Assembly (NCBI GenBank): GCA_944326325.1
Contig: CALVDQ010000004.1
Location: 1 to 64,000, forward strand
Source of the DNA: an uncultured Bacteroidales bacterium
GTDB lineage: Bacteria > Bacteroidota > Bacteroidia > Bacteroidales > UBA932
DNA: 64,000 nt
Direction of reading: 5' to 3'
The notes under the pieces are model-generated. The model saw nothing but the letters and a program-made list of their open reading frames with translations. It had not been told where the DNA came from and did not search any database. Shown here one piece after another: positions 1 to 7,942 of this stretch. A program made the position numbers and the translations under genes. Every line of letters starts with the position of its first letter. The first letter of the stretch is position 1.

Positions 1-370
1 TACTGATGTTCTAATCGAAAAATTTTCTGATGCTTGTAACTTATTGATGTTTAATAATTAAAACATTGTCGAAGAATCTTTCTCCGGACACTAGTGTTTG
101 CCATTCCTAAATCAACAAGCAACCGGACAAAATCCGGCTGTGACAGACATTTATTTGCCCTTTGCATGGTGGCAGTACCGGAAACGGCTGCGCGGCTTCT
201 TGTTGAGCCGAGGACACCTGTACAGAGGGCGTTTGTATTCTGCTCGGGCTTCTGGGGGAGATGATGGCTGATACAATGCTGGCTGATAGTTTCAAGAAGA
301 TGTAGCCGTCATATAGGACAGGTCAAAAACAGGTTTTTTGGCAAATAGTACACTTTTAGTACACCTCGAC
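1..370. other. AT-rich left edge with no supported gene
   Basis: No convincing coding sequence is present here. A 62-codon minus-strand frame (107-295) and a basic plus-strand frame over about 107-290 are both open, but neither resembles a family I recognise and neither has a promoter. A short hairpin of the form CCGGA-loop-TCCGG lies near 123-137. Because the region abuts a tRNA-Leu gene it could be the worn end of an integrated element. I found no copy of the tRNA 3' end that would mark an attachment site. Confidence 0.4.
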
Positions 371-410
371 AAAAATTAAATCCCTGCCAATCAGACGATT
401 AACAGGGATT
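371..410 (-). terminator. Rho-independent terminator after tRNA-Leu
   Basis: On the minus strand the 8-bp stem AATCCCTG / CAGGGATT (403-410 and 379-386) encloses a 16-nt loop and is followed by a T-rich run. It begins 5 bases beyond the tRNA 3' end, as expected for the terminator of a single-tRNA transcript. Confidence 0.8.
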
Positions 411-415
411 CTTTG

Positions 416-497
416 TGCGGGCGAAGGGACTCGAACCCATACGCCTTGCGGCACCAGATCCTAAGTCTGGCTTGGCTACCAATTACAACACGCCCGC
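416..497 (-). tRNA. tRNA-Leu (anticodon TAG)
   Basis: On the minus strand, acceptor arm GCGGGCG pairs with CGCCCGC and is followed by discriminator A. The anticodon stem AGACT/GGATCT region carries the loop CTTAGGA, giving anticodon TAG. The T arm contains GGTTCGAGTCC. A long variable arm (GTGCCGCAAGGCGT) makes this a class II tRNA and supports leucine. The 3' CCA is not encoded. It decodes CUA and, by wobble, other CUN codons. Confidence 0.95.
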
Positions 498-550
498 AAA
501 AGCGAGCAGCAAAGATACGCAGAAAAAAGTTAAAAACAAAACACTGAAGG

Positions 551-1414
551 TCAGTCACCCTGGCGAAATTGTGCACAGCACCAGTTGTCCGACGAGTCGG
601 ATTTCAAAAACGTCAGGCCGGCCACCGAGGCTACTCCTGAAATCATCGGGAGGTCTTCCGTATAAAAACCGCTTACGATAAGCAGCCCGCCTTTTTTCAG
701 GCTTCTTGCGTATGTCGGTATGTCTTCCAGAAGGATATTCCGGTTGATGTTAGCCAGCAGTACATCGTATTTCCCCATCTGCAGCAGGGAGGCGTCCCCG
801 CAATAGGTCTCGACATGGCGGGATACCTTGTTCAGCCGGGCGTTGTCGAAAGCCGATACGGCGGCAACAGCATCGATATCAATTCCGTAGGTATGGGCTG
901 CACCCATTTTTGCCGCAAGGATGGCCAGGATAGCGGTTCCGCAGCCCATATCCATTACGACCTTGCCCCGTATCCTTTCCTCGTTCTCAAGCAATGCCCG
1001 GCACATCATGTAGGTCGTCTGGTGATGGCCTGTCCCGAAAGCCATCTTGGGGTCTATGGTGATGTTGAACCTCGTCCGCCTGAGTCCTTTATGGAAAGTC
1101 GCCTTTATCGTGCATTTTCCATCTACGACGATAGGGGTGAACTGTTCCTCCCACAAGGCGTTCCAGTTGCACGGAGGGATGAGGGTCGCCGTGAAATCCG
1201 TGTAGAACCCGAGATCCAGTCCGCTCAGCACGAGCTTCAGCATCTGTGCATTATAGTTTTCCTTGGGGACATATCCTTTCAGGTACGGCTCTTCGGTGGT
1301 GAAAGATTCGAACGGAAGCTCGTCCAGCTCCGCCATGAGGATTTCCGCGTTTTCTTCGCTGAAAGGGGAAATCTTCATTGAGACTTCTATATATTCCTGG
1401 CTGTTCATATGCAT
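551..1414 (-). CDS. prmA: Ribosomal protein L11 methyltransferase (PrmA)
   Basis: SAM-dependent methyltransferase that trimethylates ribosomal protein L11 in the cytoplasm. The protein is 287 aa (285 if the second Met, residue 3, is the start), usual for Bacteroidota PrmA. The substrate-domain hallmark MAFGTGHHQTT lies at 124-134, SAM motif I (VMDMGCGTAIL) at 153-163, motif II with the acidic IDID at about 178-181, and the NPPY-equivalent LLANINRN at 219-226. It starts 22 bases after the stop of the AsmA-family gene on the same strand, with no promoter between them, so the two are probably co-transcribed. The tRNA-Leu gene follows on the same strand. Confidence 0.95.
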   Translation of the reverse strand: MHMNSQEYIEVSMKISPFSEENAEILMAELDELPFESFTTEEPYLKGYVPKENYNAQMLKLVLSGLDLGFYTDFTATLIPPCNWNALWEEQFTPIVVDGKCTIKATFHKGLRRTRFNITIDPKMAFGTGHHQTTYMMCRALLENEERIRGKVVMDMGCGTAILAILAAKMGAAHTYGIDIDAVAAVSAFDNARLNKVSRHVETYCGDASLLQMGKYDVLLANINRNILLEDIPTYARSLKKGGLLIVSGFYTEDLPMISGVASVAGLTFLKSDSSDNWCCAQFRQGD

Positions 1415-1436
1415 GTTTCTTTTTGGGTTCTGTCAG

Positions 1437-4400
1437 TTATCCTTCGGCATCCTCGTCCAGCCCGAGGGACTTCTGTTCGTCCGAGCTGAGCGAATCCAGC
1501 TGCTCTTCGGCAGCGTTGACATAGCCGATGTCTTTCTTGTAGTCGTTTATCTCCTTCTGCCTCTCGTTTTCCTGCACGGCCTTGTCCACACCTTTCTGGA
1601 AGATGTTCCTGATGGATTCCGCAAGATTCAGTTTCACCTGATCTACCGCGGCTGTGAACACAGGGACGTCGGTGCTCTTGTATTTCGCCTTCCCGATCTT
1701 GAATTTCATGTCTTCAAAATCCCCCTGCAAGTCTATGCCCAGCCTGAACGGGAGCGGTGACCTGATCACCGAAATGTGGTACTTGAAGGATGAGTCAAGG
1801 TTCTGGATTCCGCTCATGGCCAGCGTGTACCTGTCTATTTCAAGTACGAACGGGAATATCTCGAGCCTGCTGTCCGAGATGACTCCTTCTACGGACATCT
1901 TGTCTATGTAGCTGTTTTCCCTGTCCTTGAATTTCAGTATCCTGGCTATCTTCCTTATGCTCTCGTCATTGTGAAGCTGGAGATGGCTTCCTCCTATCCT
2001 GATGACTCCGTTGATGGTAGGGATCTTTACGCTCATGGTGGTGTCTATGTCTGCGGTCGCCGCCATTTCCAGGTCCAGTTCACCCTTGAAAGACTTCAGC
2101 ATGGGCATCACCGTGTCGATTGCCGGAAGCATCTCGATCACTTTTTCGGCAGTGATATGCGAGAAATTCATATTGAATCCGGTCTTCAGGTCCTTTTTCG
2201 TCTTTGTGGAGTAGAAACCTTCAAAGAAGAGCTCTCCCATGTTCGTGGAAGCCGAGGTGTTGGTGAACTGCACGCATCTTTCCCTGACGGCCAGGTCTGC
2301 TGTCATGGTCTCCATCTCGAGTTGCGAATACTTCACGTTTTTCGCATGTAGCTTAATGCCGGCGTTCAGGTTGGCCGGGACCACGAGCAGTATCTGGGTA
2401 TCCTGTGCGGCCGTACTGTCCGCCACGATCATTTCCTCGAACTCGCCGTCCTCCATTCCGGTCAGGTCCTTGCCCGAGAAATCTTCGGTGTCGAAGGTCA
2501 TTCCCGCCGAGTAGGCGGCGAGAAGCTGGTTCAGGTCAAGGCTGTCCGAAGTCACGTCGACATCGAGGTTGAGGAAACCGTTGCGCAGGATCATGCCCCT
2601 GAGCCCGGTAAGGGAACCGTTGGCCGACAGGTTGGACCTTCCGCTTTTGACTGTGATGTTTTCAATCCTGATGCTGTTGTTGTCGAATGACCCTTTGAAG
2701 TCACTTACGGTGTTTCTGAGCGGGAAGTAAGGGGATATCAGACCTGTCCGTCTGAACGACAGGCTTCCTTCCATATCCCATTCCCTGAAATATTTCCTTA
2801 TGTTCTCTCCCACGTCAAGCCTGATGTCGTTTTTCCTGAAGTCCTCTTCCGAAAGCCAATCTGGAATCTCCCGCGTAGGCCGCGTACGTCTCAGATAGTG
2901 GAAAAGGGAGTCCCTCGGGATGTCCGGATATGCCCGGTAGAGCGAATCCATGAATTCCCTGGCCTTGCGTTTCCGTTCTATGGAGTTCATGGCCGCATCA
3001 GCCGACAGTTCCAGGCCTGAGACCGCAAGCCTGTTTACCGGTCCTTTGATGAATATGCCTCCCGTGCTGCTCTTCAGGGCGAGTACCGGGACTTCCGGAT
3101 TGCTTTCCTTTGGCTTGACCGTAAACGTATTGTCCGACCTGGCAATGACAATCACGGATGTATCCGCACCACGCATGGACAGGAAACCTGCCTTGAATTT
3201 TCCGCCGAACGGGTAGAACGAGGAGGAATCTTCCCGGTCGAGGACTGCAGCGGAGTTCTGCGCCAGGATGGACAGCTTTCTTCCCATGACGGACATACGG
3301 TCCTTGTATCTGAGCCTTACGCTGTCCACATAGCCGGCCGCCGCCATCATCCTTTCTCCCTTCCTGACACCTTTTGTGTAGACATTCCCGAAAGTCCCGA
3401 GTTTTACGTCCAGACTGTCGATATATACGTCGACGGAATCATCTTCGGAATAAAGTATCATATTCCTGCTCCTGACACTTCCTTTCAGGTCTGCATCGGC
3501 GAAGGTATATGGCGAGAGCTGAGACATCCTGATGGCGCCGTCCAGTTCCGCGGCGAGCCTCCCTGCGGCGGAATAGCCGGTGAATCTCTTAAGAAGGGTC
3601 GAAAGCGTGTCAAGATTCAGGAAAAAGTGTCCGTCCACATTAAGTTCCGGGTCCTCCCCGAGGAGGTCAGCGGCTTTCCCCGCACCCGCCAGCACGATAC
3701 CTTTGCCTGCCACGAGCACGCTGTCAAGTTGCAGGTTCACAAGCCCTGACCGGTCTCCTTTCAGGACAGCCTTCAGGCCGATCTTGTTGTCATCGCCGAA
3801 TATCCTGTGGGATACGTTGGATACCGGAATCTCCAGTACGGCATCGATTTCCGGGATATGTCCATTTGAATCAAGCCATCCGTCGACATCGGCACTCATG
3901 CTTATGACGGCATCGGTCTTGATGCCTCCCGCCGCTTTGACAAGGTTTTTTCCGAAATATTCTATCGGTCTGGTGATTTCGCACCCGTCTATTGCGGCGT
4001 TTCCCTTTATATGGATGCTGTCTCCCTTGAAGCCTATGTCTGCTTTGGCGGAAAGCGGGATGTCTGCGAAGTTGACATCAAACCGCTCCAGGGATATTTT
4101 CCTGATCGTGTCTTCCGGAAACGATATCCTTGAATCTATGGAGATGGGAAGTTTCATTCTTCCGTATGAGCTCATCGCCAGATAAGCAGTGGCCAATGCC
4201 TTGACTTCTATTCCTTTGTCCTTGCCTCTGGCGATGAAGTTGTCGAGCTTCAGCGCAACGGTGTCGGCCGGAAACCGGCCTGTAAGGAAGAGGGTGTCCA
4301 CCCGGAGCCCGAGCCGGCTTTTTTTCAGGTCCCTTGTGACGACCTTTCCGAAGAAGATCATCCTTTTCAGGTTCAGGGACAGGCTTGTGGAGTCAGGTAT

Positions 4401-4997
4401 ACTGCTGAATACGATTCTCGGGTTGTCCAAGAGCATGATTTTGCCGATGACCAGGTCCGGCATTCCGGATGAAACGGTGTCTTCGGTTTCTTTGCCGCTG
4501 TCCAGGAACTTGAATGCGTTCCATGTTGCAGTACTGTCGTTGTATGAGGCCGCATAGATCCTCGGCCTGGACAGCATGATGCGGGGAACGTTTATCTGTC
4601 CGGCTAAAAGACTTGAAAGGTTCACGGAGGCGGAAAGCCTGCCGAAGGACATCAGCGTGTCACGGCCGGTACCGCGTCCCTGTCTTGTGTACCAGTCCTT
4701 TCCTGCACCGAATTTCTCGAATCTGTCGGACGGATAGGTCACCGAAAGACTGTCGAAAGTGACATTGAGGTAGGGAAAGCTCCTGAATACCGAAGCCTTC
4801 ACTTTCCCGAAGGATACGTCTCCGTCAATGAACTGAGGCGCATATTTGTTCGCGAGCCCGGTGAGGACGCCCGGCGAGAGCGCTATCTGCAGTACGGCCA
4901 GGACAGCCGCCCAGAGTCCGATAACGCCAAGCAGGCATATCCCGGCGGTTTTCCATGCGCGTTTTTTCTTTGGAGAAGTCCGTTTTTCCATTGTCAT
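1437..4997 (-). CDS. AsmA family envelope protein
   Basis: A 1186-aa protein with a basic N-terminus and one membrane anchor at about 15-37, followed by a very long beta-rich periplasmic body. The AsmA/DUF3971-like N-terminal part contains the typical pattern KYAPQFIDGDVSFGKVKAS, and an AsmA-like C-terminal region lies at about 1000-1130. Family knowledge: AsmA-like proteins are bridge-like proteins linked to phospholipid transport and outer-membrane homeostasis. The exact role here is inferred. A second Met at residue 3 (4991) is an equally possible start. The promoter region carries a hairpin element described separately. The acidic tail is followed by prmA. Confidence 0.8.
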   Translation of the reverse strand: MTMEKRTSPKKKRAWKTAGICLLGVIGLWAAVLAVLQIALSPGVLTGLANKYAPQFIDGDVSFGKVKASVFRSFPYLNVTFDSLSVTYPSDRFEKFGAGKDWYTRQGRGTGRDTLMSFGRLSASVNLSSLLAGQINVPRIMLSRPRIYAASYNDSTATWNAFKFLDSGKETEDTVSSGMPDLVIGKIMLLDNPRIVFSSIPDSTSLSLNLKRMIFFGKVVTRDLKKSRLGLRVDTLFLTGRFPADTVALKLDNFIARGKDKGIEVKALATAYLAMSSYGRMKLPISIDSRISFPEDTIRKISLERFDVNFADIPLSAKADIGFKGDSIHIKGNAAIDGCEITRPIEYFGKNLVKAAGGIKTDAVISMSADVDGWLDSNGHIPEIDAVLEIPVSNVSHRIFGDDNKIGLKAVLKGDRSGLVNLQLDSVLVAGKGIVLAGAGKAADLLGEDPELNVDGHFFLNLDTLSTLLKRFTGYSAAGRLAAELDGAIRMSQLSPYTFADADLKGSVRSRNMILYSEDDSVDVYIDSLDVKLGTFGNVYTKGVRKGERMMAAAGYVDSVRLRYKDRMSVMGRKLSILAQNSAAVLDREDSSSFYPFGGKFKAGFLSMRGADTSVIVIARSDNTFTVKPKESNPEVPVLALKSSTGGIFIKGPVNRLAVSGLELSADAAMNSIERKRKAREFMDSLYRAYPDIPRDSLFHYLRRTRPTREIPDWLSEEDFRKNDIRLDVGENIRKYFREWDMEGSLSFRRTGLISPYFPLRNTVSDFKGSFDNNSIRIENITVKSGRSNLSANGSLTGLRGMILRNGFLNLDVDVTSDSLDLNQLLAAYSAGMTFDTEDFSGKDLTGMEDGEFEEMIVADSTAAQDTQILLVVPANLNAGIKLHAKNVKYSQLEMETMTADLAVRERCVQFTNTSASTNMGELFFEGFYSTKTKKDLKTGFNMNFSHITAEKVIEMLPAIDTVMPMLKSFKGELDLEMAATADIDTTMSVKIPTINGVIRIGGSHLQLHNDESIRKIARILKFKDRENSYIDKMSVEGVISDSRLEIFPFVLEIDRYTLAMSGIQNLDSSFKYHISVIRSPLPFRLGIDLQGDFEDMKFKIGKAKYKSTDVPVFTAAVDQVKLNLAESIRNIFQKGVDKAVQENERQKEINDYKKDIGYVNAAEEQLDSLSSDEQKSLGLDEDAEG

Positions 4998-5009
4998 GAT
5001 AATTTATCC

Positions 5010-5017
5010 CAAATATA
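5010..5017 (-). promoter_or_regulatory. Proximal -7 box of the AsmA-family gene
   Basis: TATATTTG on the minus strand matches the Bacteroidota -7 box TAnnTTTG. A TTTG at 5038-5041 lies 20 bases upstream, within the left arm of the hairpin element, and can act as the -33 box. The leader would be under 10 nt. Confidence 0.45.
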
Positions 5018-5019
5018 CG

Positions 5020-5098
5020 CAGAAGCCGAGAGCAAAGCAAATCGATCAAGCTCGATTTGCTTTGCCGAGGCGCAACAGTATATGTGGACACGAAGTGG
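5020..5098. repeat. Hairpin element between 11-bp direct repeats
   Basis: A 79-bp segment bounded by exact copies of CCAAATATACG (5009-5019 and 5099-5109). Inside, a perfect 14-bp inverted repeat GCAAAGCAAATCGA / TCGATTTGCTTTGC (5032-5045 and 5052-5065) has a 6-nt loop. The layout looks like a small non-coding repeat inserted with target-site duplication, or a duplicated promoter. No coding capacity. I recall similar hairpins in other Bacteroidales genomes but cannot verify that here. Confidence 0.6.
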
Positions 5099-5099
5099 C

Positions 5100-5129
5100 C
5101 AAATATACGTAATCTATCCAGGAAAACAA
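5100..5129 (-). promoter_or_regulatory. Distal promoter of the AsmA-family gene
   Basis: On the minus strand TTG (5127-5129) is separated by 19 bases from TATATTTG (5100-5107), a good Bacteroidota promoter. Transcripts from here would run through the hairpin element before reaching the start codon. Confidence 0.5.
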
Positions 5130-5207
5130 GAGTGGTGAAGAAGACATGGCGGGAAGTGATGGAGCCGTTTTAGCGTTTGTCTTTTCAACGTTTTATCCGG
5201 AAAGAAT

Positions 5208-5242
5208 AAGGGTGAGCCGCAAAATACTGCCGGCCCACCCTT
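5208..5242 (-). terminator. Terminator after rpsU
   Basis: Read on the minus strand, AAGGGTGGGCCG pairs with CGGCTCACCCTT across an 11-nt loop, giving 12 pairs with one wobble, then ATTCTTT. It lies 26 bases past the rpsU stop. The T-run is weak. Confidence 0.65.
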
Positions 5243-5267
5243 TACAGATGTGTGTATTTCGAATCAA

Positions 5268-5462
5268 TTACTGCTCGTCCATGAGCTGCATATGCTGCAC
5301 ATAGATGGCCTTCTTGATCTGCTCTCTTCTCTTCACTGAAGGTTTTACGAAAGCTTTCCTGGCGCGGAGTTCGCGGATCGCTCCGGTCTTCTCGAATTTC
5401 CTCTTGAACTTCTTCAGCGCCTTCTCTATGTTCTCGCCTTCTTTTACAGGAACTATAATCAT
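5268..5462 (-). CDS. rpsU: Small ribosomal subunit protein bS21
   Basis: A 64-aa basic protein starting MIIVPVKEGENIEKALKKFK, the classic bS21 N-terminus, with the arginine/lysine-rich helix following. The frame is open for another 11 codons upstream, but the ATG at 5462 is chosen because an extended SD lies directly before it. bS21 binds near the 3' end of 16S rRNA. In Bacteroidota it helps sequester the anti-SD. The gene stands alone, with its own terminator downstream and the sirtuin gene ending 45 bases upstream. Confidence 0.97.
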   Translation of the reverse strand: MIIVPVKEGENIEKALKKFKRKFEKTGAIRELRARKAFVKPSVKRREQIKKAIYVQHMQLMDEQ

Positions 5463-5482
5463 ATTCTTATCACCTCCTTTTA
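5463..5482 (-). promoter_or_regulatory. Extended Shine-Dalgarno of rpsU
   Basis: On the minus strand AAAGGAGGTGAT lies just before the rpsU start and is complementary over about 12 bases to the conserved 16S rRNA 3' tail (ATCACCTCCTTT). Most genes in this window have no SD at all, so this is a real exception. It fits a translational autoregulation site. Confidence 0.85.
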
Positions 5483-5506
5483 TTTGCGGCTGCAAAGATA
5501 GTCAGA

Positions 5507-6217
5507 TTATTTTGATTTCAAAATATTTTTGAATGTCTCCATGCCTCTGGTCGCCACATCCTTGATATGGGTTATCCTCGGGTCATGCACCGGAACGTCT
5601 TTCGGGTCTATGATATATATAGGTGTGTCCGGGCCCGCATACCTGTACAGCCCGGCTGCAGGGTAGACCTGCAGGGATGTTCCCACAATCAGGAGAATGG
5701 ACGCTTTTTCCACCGCATCGATTGCAGCCTCTATTTTCGGGACAGCTTCCCCGAACCATACGATGTGCGGCCGGAGCTGGGCCCCGTCCGGTGCAAGGTC
5801 TCCGATCCGGATCTCCCCGTAGCCGATGTCGAAGACCGAATCTTCCGAAAAATTATCTCGGTAGTTGCATCTGTCTTCAGGACGGACCTTGGTAAGTTCC
5901 CCGTGCAGGTGGATGATTCTCGTGCTTCCGGCCCGCTCGTGCAGGTTGTCTACATTCTGTGTCACGACAGTCACGTCATAGTCCTTCTCGAGTCCGGCTA
6001 TGGCGATATGCGCCGCGTTCGGCTTTACGGTCCCGAGTTCCTTACGTCTCGCGTTGTAGAAATCGAGGACGAGTGCCGGATTCCTTTGCCAGCCCTCGAT
6101 CGAGGCTACATCCTCCACCTTGTAGTTCTCCCACAGCCCGTTGCTGTCCCTGAATGTGCTTATCCCGCTTTCCGCGCTGACTCCTGCGCCGGTCAGCACC
6201 ACCATTTTCTTTTTCAT
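5507..6217 (-). CDS. Sirtuin-family NAD-dependent protein deacylase, zinc-less
   Basis: A 236-aa sirtuin. NAD-binding GAGVSAESGI is at 10-19, TQNVDNLH at 86-93, the catalytic His at 105 in HLHGEL, and the C-terminal GTSLQVYPAAGL at 179-190. The two CxxC pairs that bind structural zinc in most sirtuins are absent. The only cysteine in that region is Cys117, so this is a zinc-free form. YNAR at 54-57 matches the Y-x-x-R signature of SIRT5/CobB-type desuccinylases. Expected role: removal of acetyl or succinyl groups from lysines using NAD. The gene for the ATPase-like protein ends 29 bases upstream on the same strand. Confidence 0.92.
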   Translation of the reverse strand: MKKKMVVLTGAGVSAESGISTFRDSNGLWENYKVEDVASIEGWQRNPALVLDFYNARRKELGTVKPNAAHIAIAGLEKDYDVTVVTQNVDNLHERAGSTRIIHLHGELTKVRPEDRCNYRDNFSEDSVFDIGYGEIRIGDLAPDGAQLRPHIVWFGEAVPKIEAAIDAVEKASILLIVGTSLQVYPAAGLYRYAGPDTPIYIIDPKDVPVHDPRITHIKDVATRGMETFKNILKSK

Positions 6218-6246
6218 GATATGAGATTATGTTTATGCCTTACCTG

Positions 6247-7428
6247 TCAGACAGTACCGCTGTCCTTGTAGAATCCCGGGAAAAAATATTGCTTTTCTAT
6301 CCAGTATCGGAACAGGGGATCGATTATCACCGGCTCCTCCTTTTCATTGAAGGTGATTATCTCTTTCTTTTTCAGGGCATCTTTCACCCTTCTGACATTC
6401 GCTGACGAATTCAGCCCGTATTTCTCTATGACTTCCGTGGAACTGAATCTGGTCTCTCCGTCAAGGATGGCGCGTATAAGGCTAAGCTGGTGGGTGGTGA
6501 GGTCATCGGCCGTACTCATGAACCTGTGTCTGTGTATCGAGATAAGTATCCCGAGCGCGTCCATGAGGATGCCTTCGTTCATATAGCCCTTGGAAAGGGA
6601 GTCGCATATCGAGCAGAAGTGGTTCAGATACCATATATTCCCCCTGAACAGCTTTATCGCACCCAGTACAAGGTCGTTCTCGATGACCTTTCCTCCTGTC
6701 AGGAAGCCCCTTACGATGTGGTCCAGTATTTCCTTGTGGTCTATTTCGTTGAGGGGCAGATGCTCCACCTGCCGGTAGAAATACTTCCTTTCCTCGAAGA
6801 TGAATTTCATGGCGTTCACCTTGGAACCGGACAGAAGGAAGGATACCTGCCACTTGGCATTCCTGTCCGTGCCTGCGAACGTCTCTCTCATAAGCCTGAA
6901 TATCATCTCATACTCTGTCTCCTCGAGGGAAAGAAGGCTCTGGAACTCTCCGATGACCACGAAAAAAGTCCCGCCCTCCTGTTCTGCAAGCCTGCCGGGG
7001 AGTGACAGAAGCTGCCGGATATCGTTTTCGTCCGGCAGACCGTTAAGGGAAAGCACTTCATCCCTGAGCGAGAACCTTTCCTGGTCGAACACGAAATGCG
7101 TCCCGTCAAGCATGGTGCCCACTATGTTTTCATATTCTAACGGCGTGGATGCCTGGGCCCGGATGAGGGAAGAACCCAGTTTCAGGAGAAAGCTGCTGAC
7201 GGAACGGACATTGAAAAGGTCGGACTCGGCTACGGTGTACTGCTTTCCGGAGAGCCTCATATTGAAAAGGGTCTGTTGTATGACCGACATTTTTCCCGTC
7301 ATGGGAGGCTCGTACATACAGATGTTCTCCTTGTTCTGAAGAAGGTTCATCAGTGCCGTGCATTCGATCTTCCTTCCTATGAAATTCTTTCCCGTTACAA
7401 ATCTGTCATAAATGAATGGAGTGTCCAT
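6247..7428 (-). CDS. ATPase-like protein with degenerate P-loop and winged helix
   Basis: A 393-aa protein shaped like archaeal-type/STAND ATPases. It opens with FVTGKNFIGRKIE, the usual approach to a nucleotide site, then the P-loop position reads EPPMTGKMS (40-48) instead of GxxxxGKT/S, so the first Gly and the Thr/Ser are replaced. A Walker-B-like strand FFVVIGEF lies at about 155-162. The C-terminal part (about 310-380) looks like a winged helix with an arginine/lysine-rich wing. It may bind nucleotide weakly or only structurally. No partner is evident beyond the sirtuin gene downstream. Function unknown. Confidence 0.7.
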   Translation of the reverse strand: MDTPFIYDRFVTGKNFIGRKIECTALMNLLQNKENICMYEPPMTGKMSVIQQTLFNMRLSGKQYTVAESDLFNVRSVSSFLLKLGSSLIRAQASTPLEYENIVGTMLDGTHFVFDQERFSLRDEVLSLNGLPDENDIRQLLSLPGRLAEQEGGTFFVVIGEFQSLLSLEETEYEMIFRLMRETFAGTDRNAKWQVSFLLSGSKVNAMKFIFEERKYFYRQVEHLPLNEIDHKEILDHIVRGFLTGGKVIENDLVLGAIKLFRGNIWYLNHFCSICDSLSKGYMNEGILMDALGILISIHRHRFMSTADDLTTHQLSLIRAILDGETRFSSTEVIEKYGLNSSANVRRVKDALKKKEIITFNEKEEPVIIDPLFRYWIEKQYFFPGFYKDSGTV

Positions 7429-7482
7429 CGTCAGTGTAGTTTTGCTTCTGTCCGGATTGGAGAGACAAAAATACCATTTTTT

Positions 7483-7513
7483 TTTGTCTTCTCGTCAAAA
7501 AGTGTTATTTTTG
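7483..7513 (+). promoter_or_regulatory. Promoter of rplU-rpmA
   Basis: TTTG (7483-7486), 19 bases, then TATTTTTG (7506-7513): a full match to the Bacteroidota promoter consensus. Transcription would start near 7520, leaving a leader of about 85 nt. Confidence 0.85.
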
Positions 7514-7532
7514 CAGACCAAAATAAATTTAT

Positions 7533-7580
7533 GGCCGGTAAGCTATTGACAAAGAGCTGTTTAAGCAGCCGCTTACGGTC
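7533..7580 (+). promoter_or_regulatory. Structured leader of rplU (candidate r-protein leader)
   Basis: Outer arms GTAAGC (7538-7543) and GCTTAC (7571-7576) pair, extended by CC/GG past a one-base bulge. They enclose a second hairpin GCTGT-TTAA-GCAGC (7556-7569). The nested structure sits between promoter and start codon of rplU, where other bacteria have autoregulatory L21 leaders. Function is inferred from position and fold only. Confidence 0.45.
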
Positions 7581-7604
7581 GAGACCATTAAAGTTTTATA
7601 TTTT

Positions 7605-7916
7605 ATGTACGCAATCGTGGATATTGCCGGCCAGCAGTTCAAGGTAGAAGCTGGCAAGGAAATTTTCGTGAACCGTCTCGCTGCAGAGAAGGGTGCTTCC
7701 CTGGAGTTTGACAAGGTCCTGCTCGTGGATGCGGACGGGGACGTGAAGGTAGGTGCTCCGTATGTGGAGGGCGCCGTGGTCAAGGCTACTGTTGTAGATG
7801 ACAGCTGCAGGGCAAAGAAAGTTCTGATTTTCAAGAAGAAACGCCGCAAAGGCTATCAGAAGCTGACTGGTCATCGCCAGAACCTGTCAAAGATCCAGAT
7901 TAACGAAATCGCTTAA
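7605..7916 (+). CDS. rplU: Large ribosomal subunit protein bL21
   Basis: A 103-aa protein with the bL21 start MYAIVDIAGQQFKVEAG and the conserved C-terminal KKKRRKGYQKLTGHRQ that contacts 23S rRNA. Full length. No SD precedes the start, as usual in this phylum. It is followed after 26 bases by rpmA, the conserved L21-L27 operon. Confidence 0.98.
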   Translation: MYAIVDIAGQQFKVEAGKEIFVNRLAAEKGASLEFDKVLLVDADGDVKVGAPYVEGAVVKATVVDDSCRAKKVLIFKKKRRKGYQKLTGHRQNLSKIQINEIA

Positions 7917-7942
7917 TTACAAAGATTCAGGAGGATTAGATT

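Noticed and set aside
107..295. 62-codon minus-strand frame at the left edge
   Set aside because: No homology I recognise, no promoter or ribosome site, and low-complexity composition.
416..497. tRNA-Leu as an integration site
   Set aside because: No direct repeat of the tRNA 3' end and no integrase in the window.
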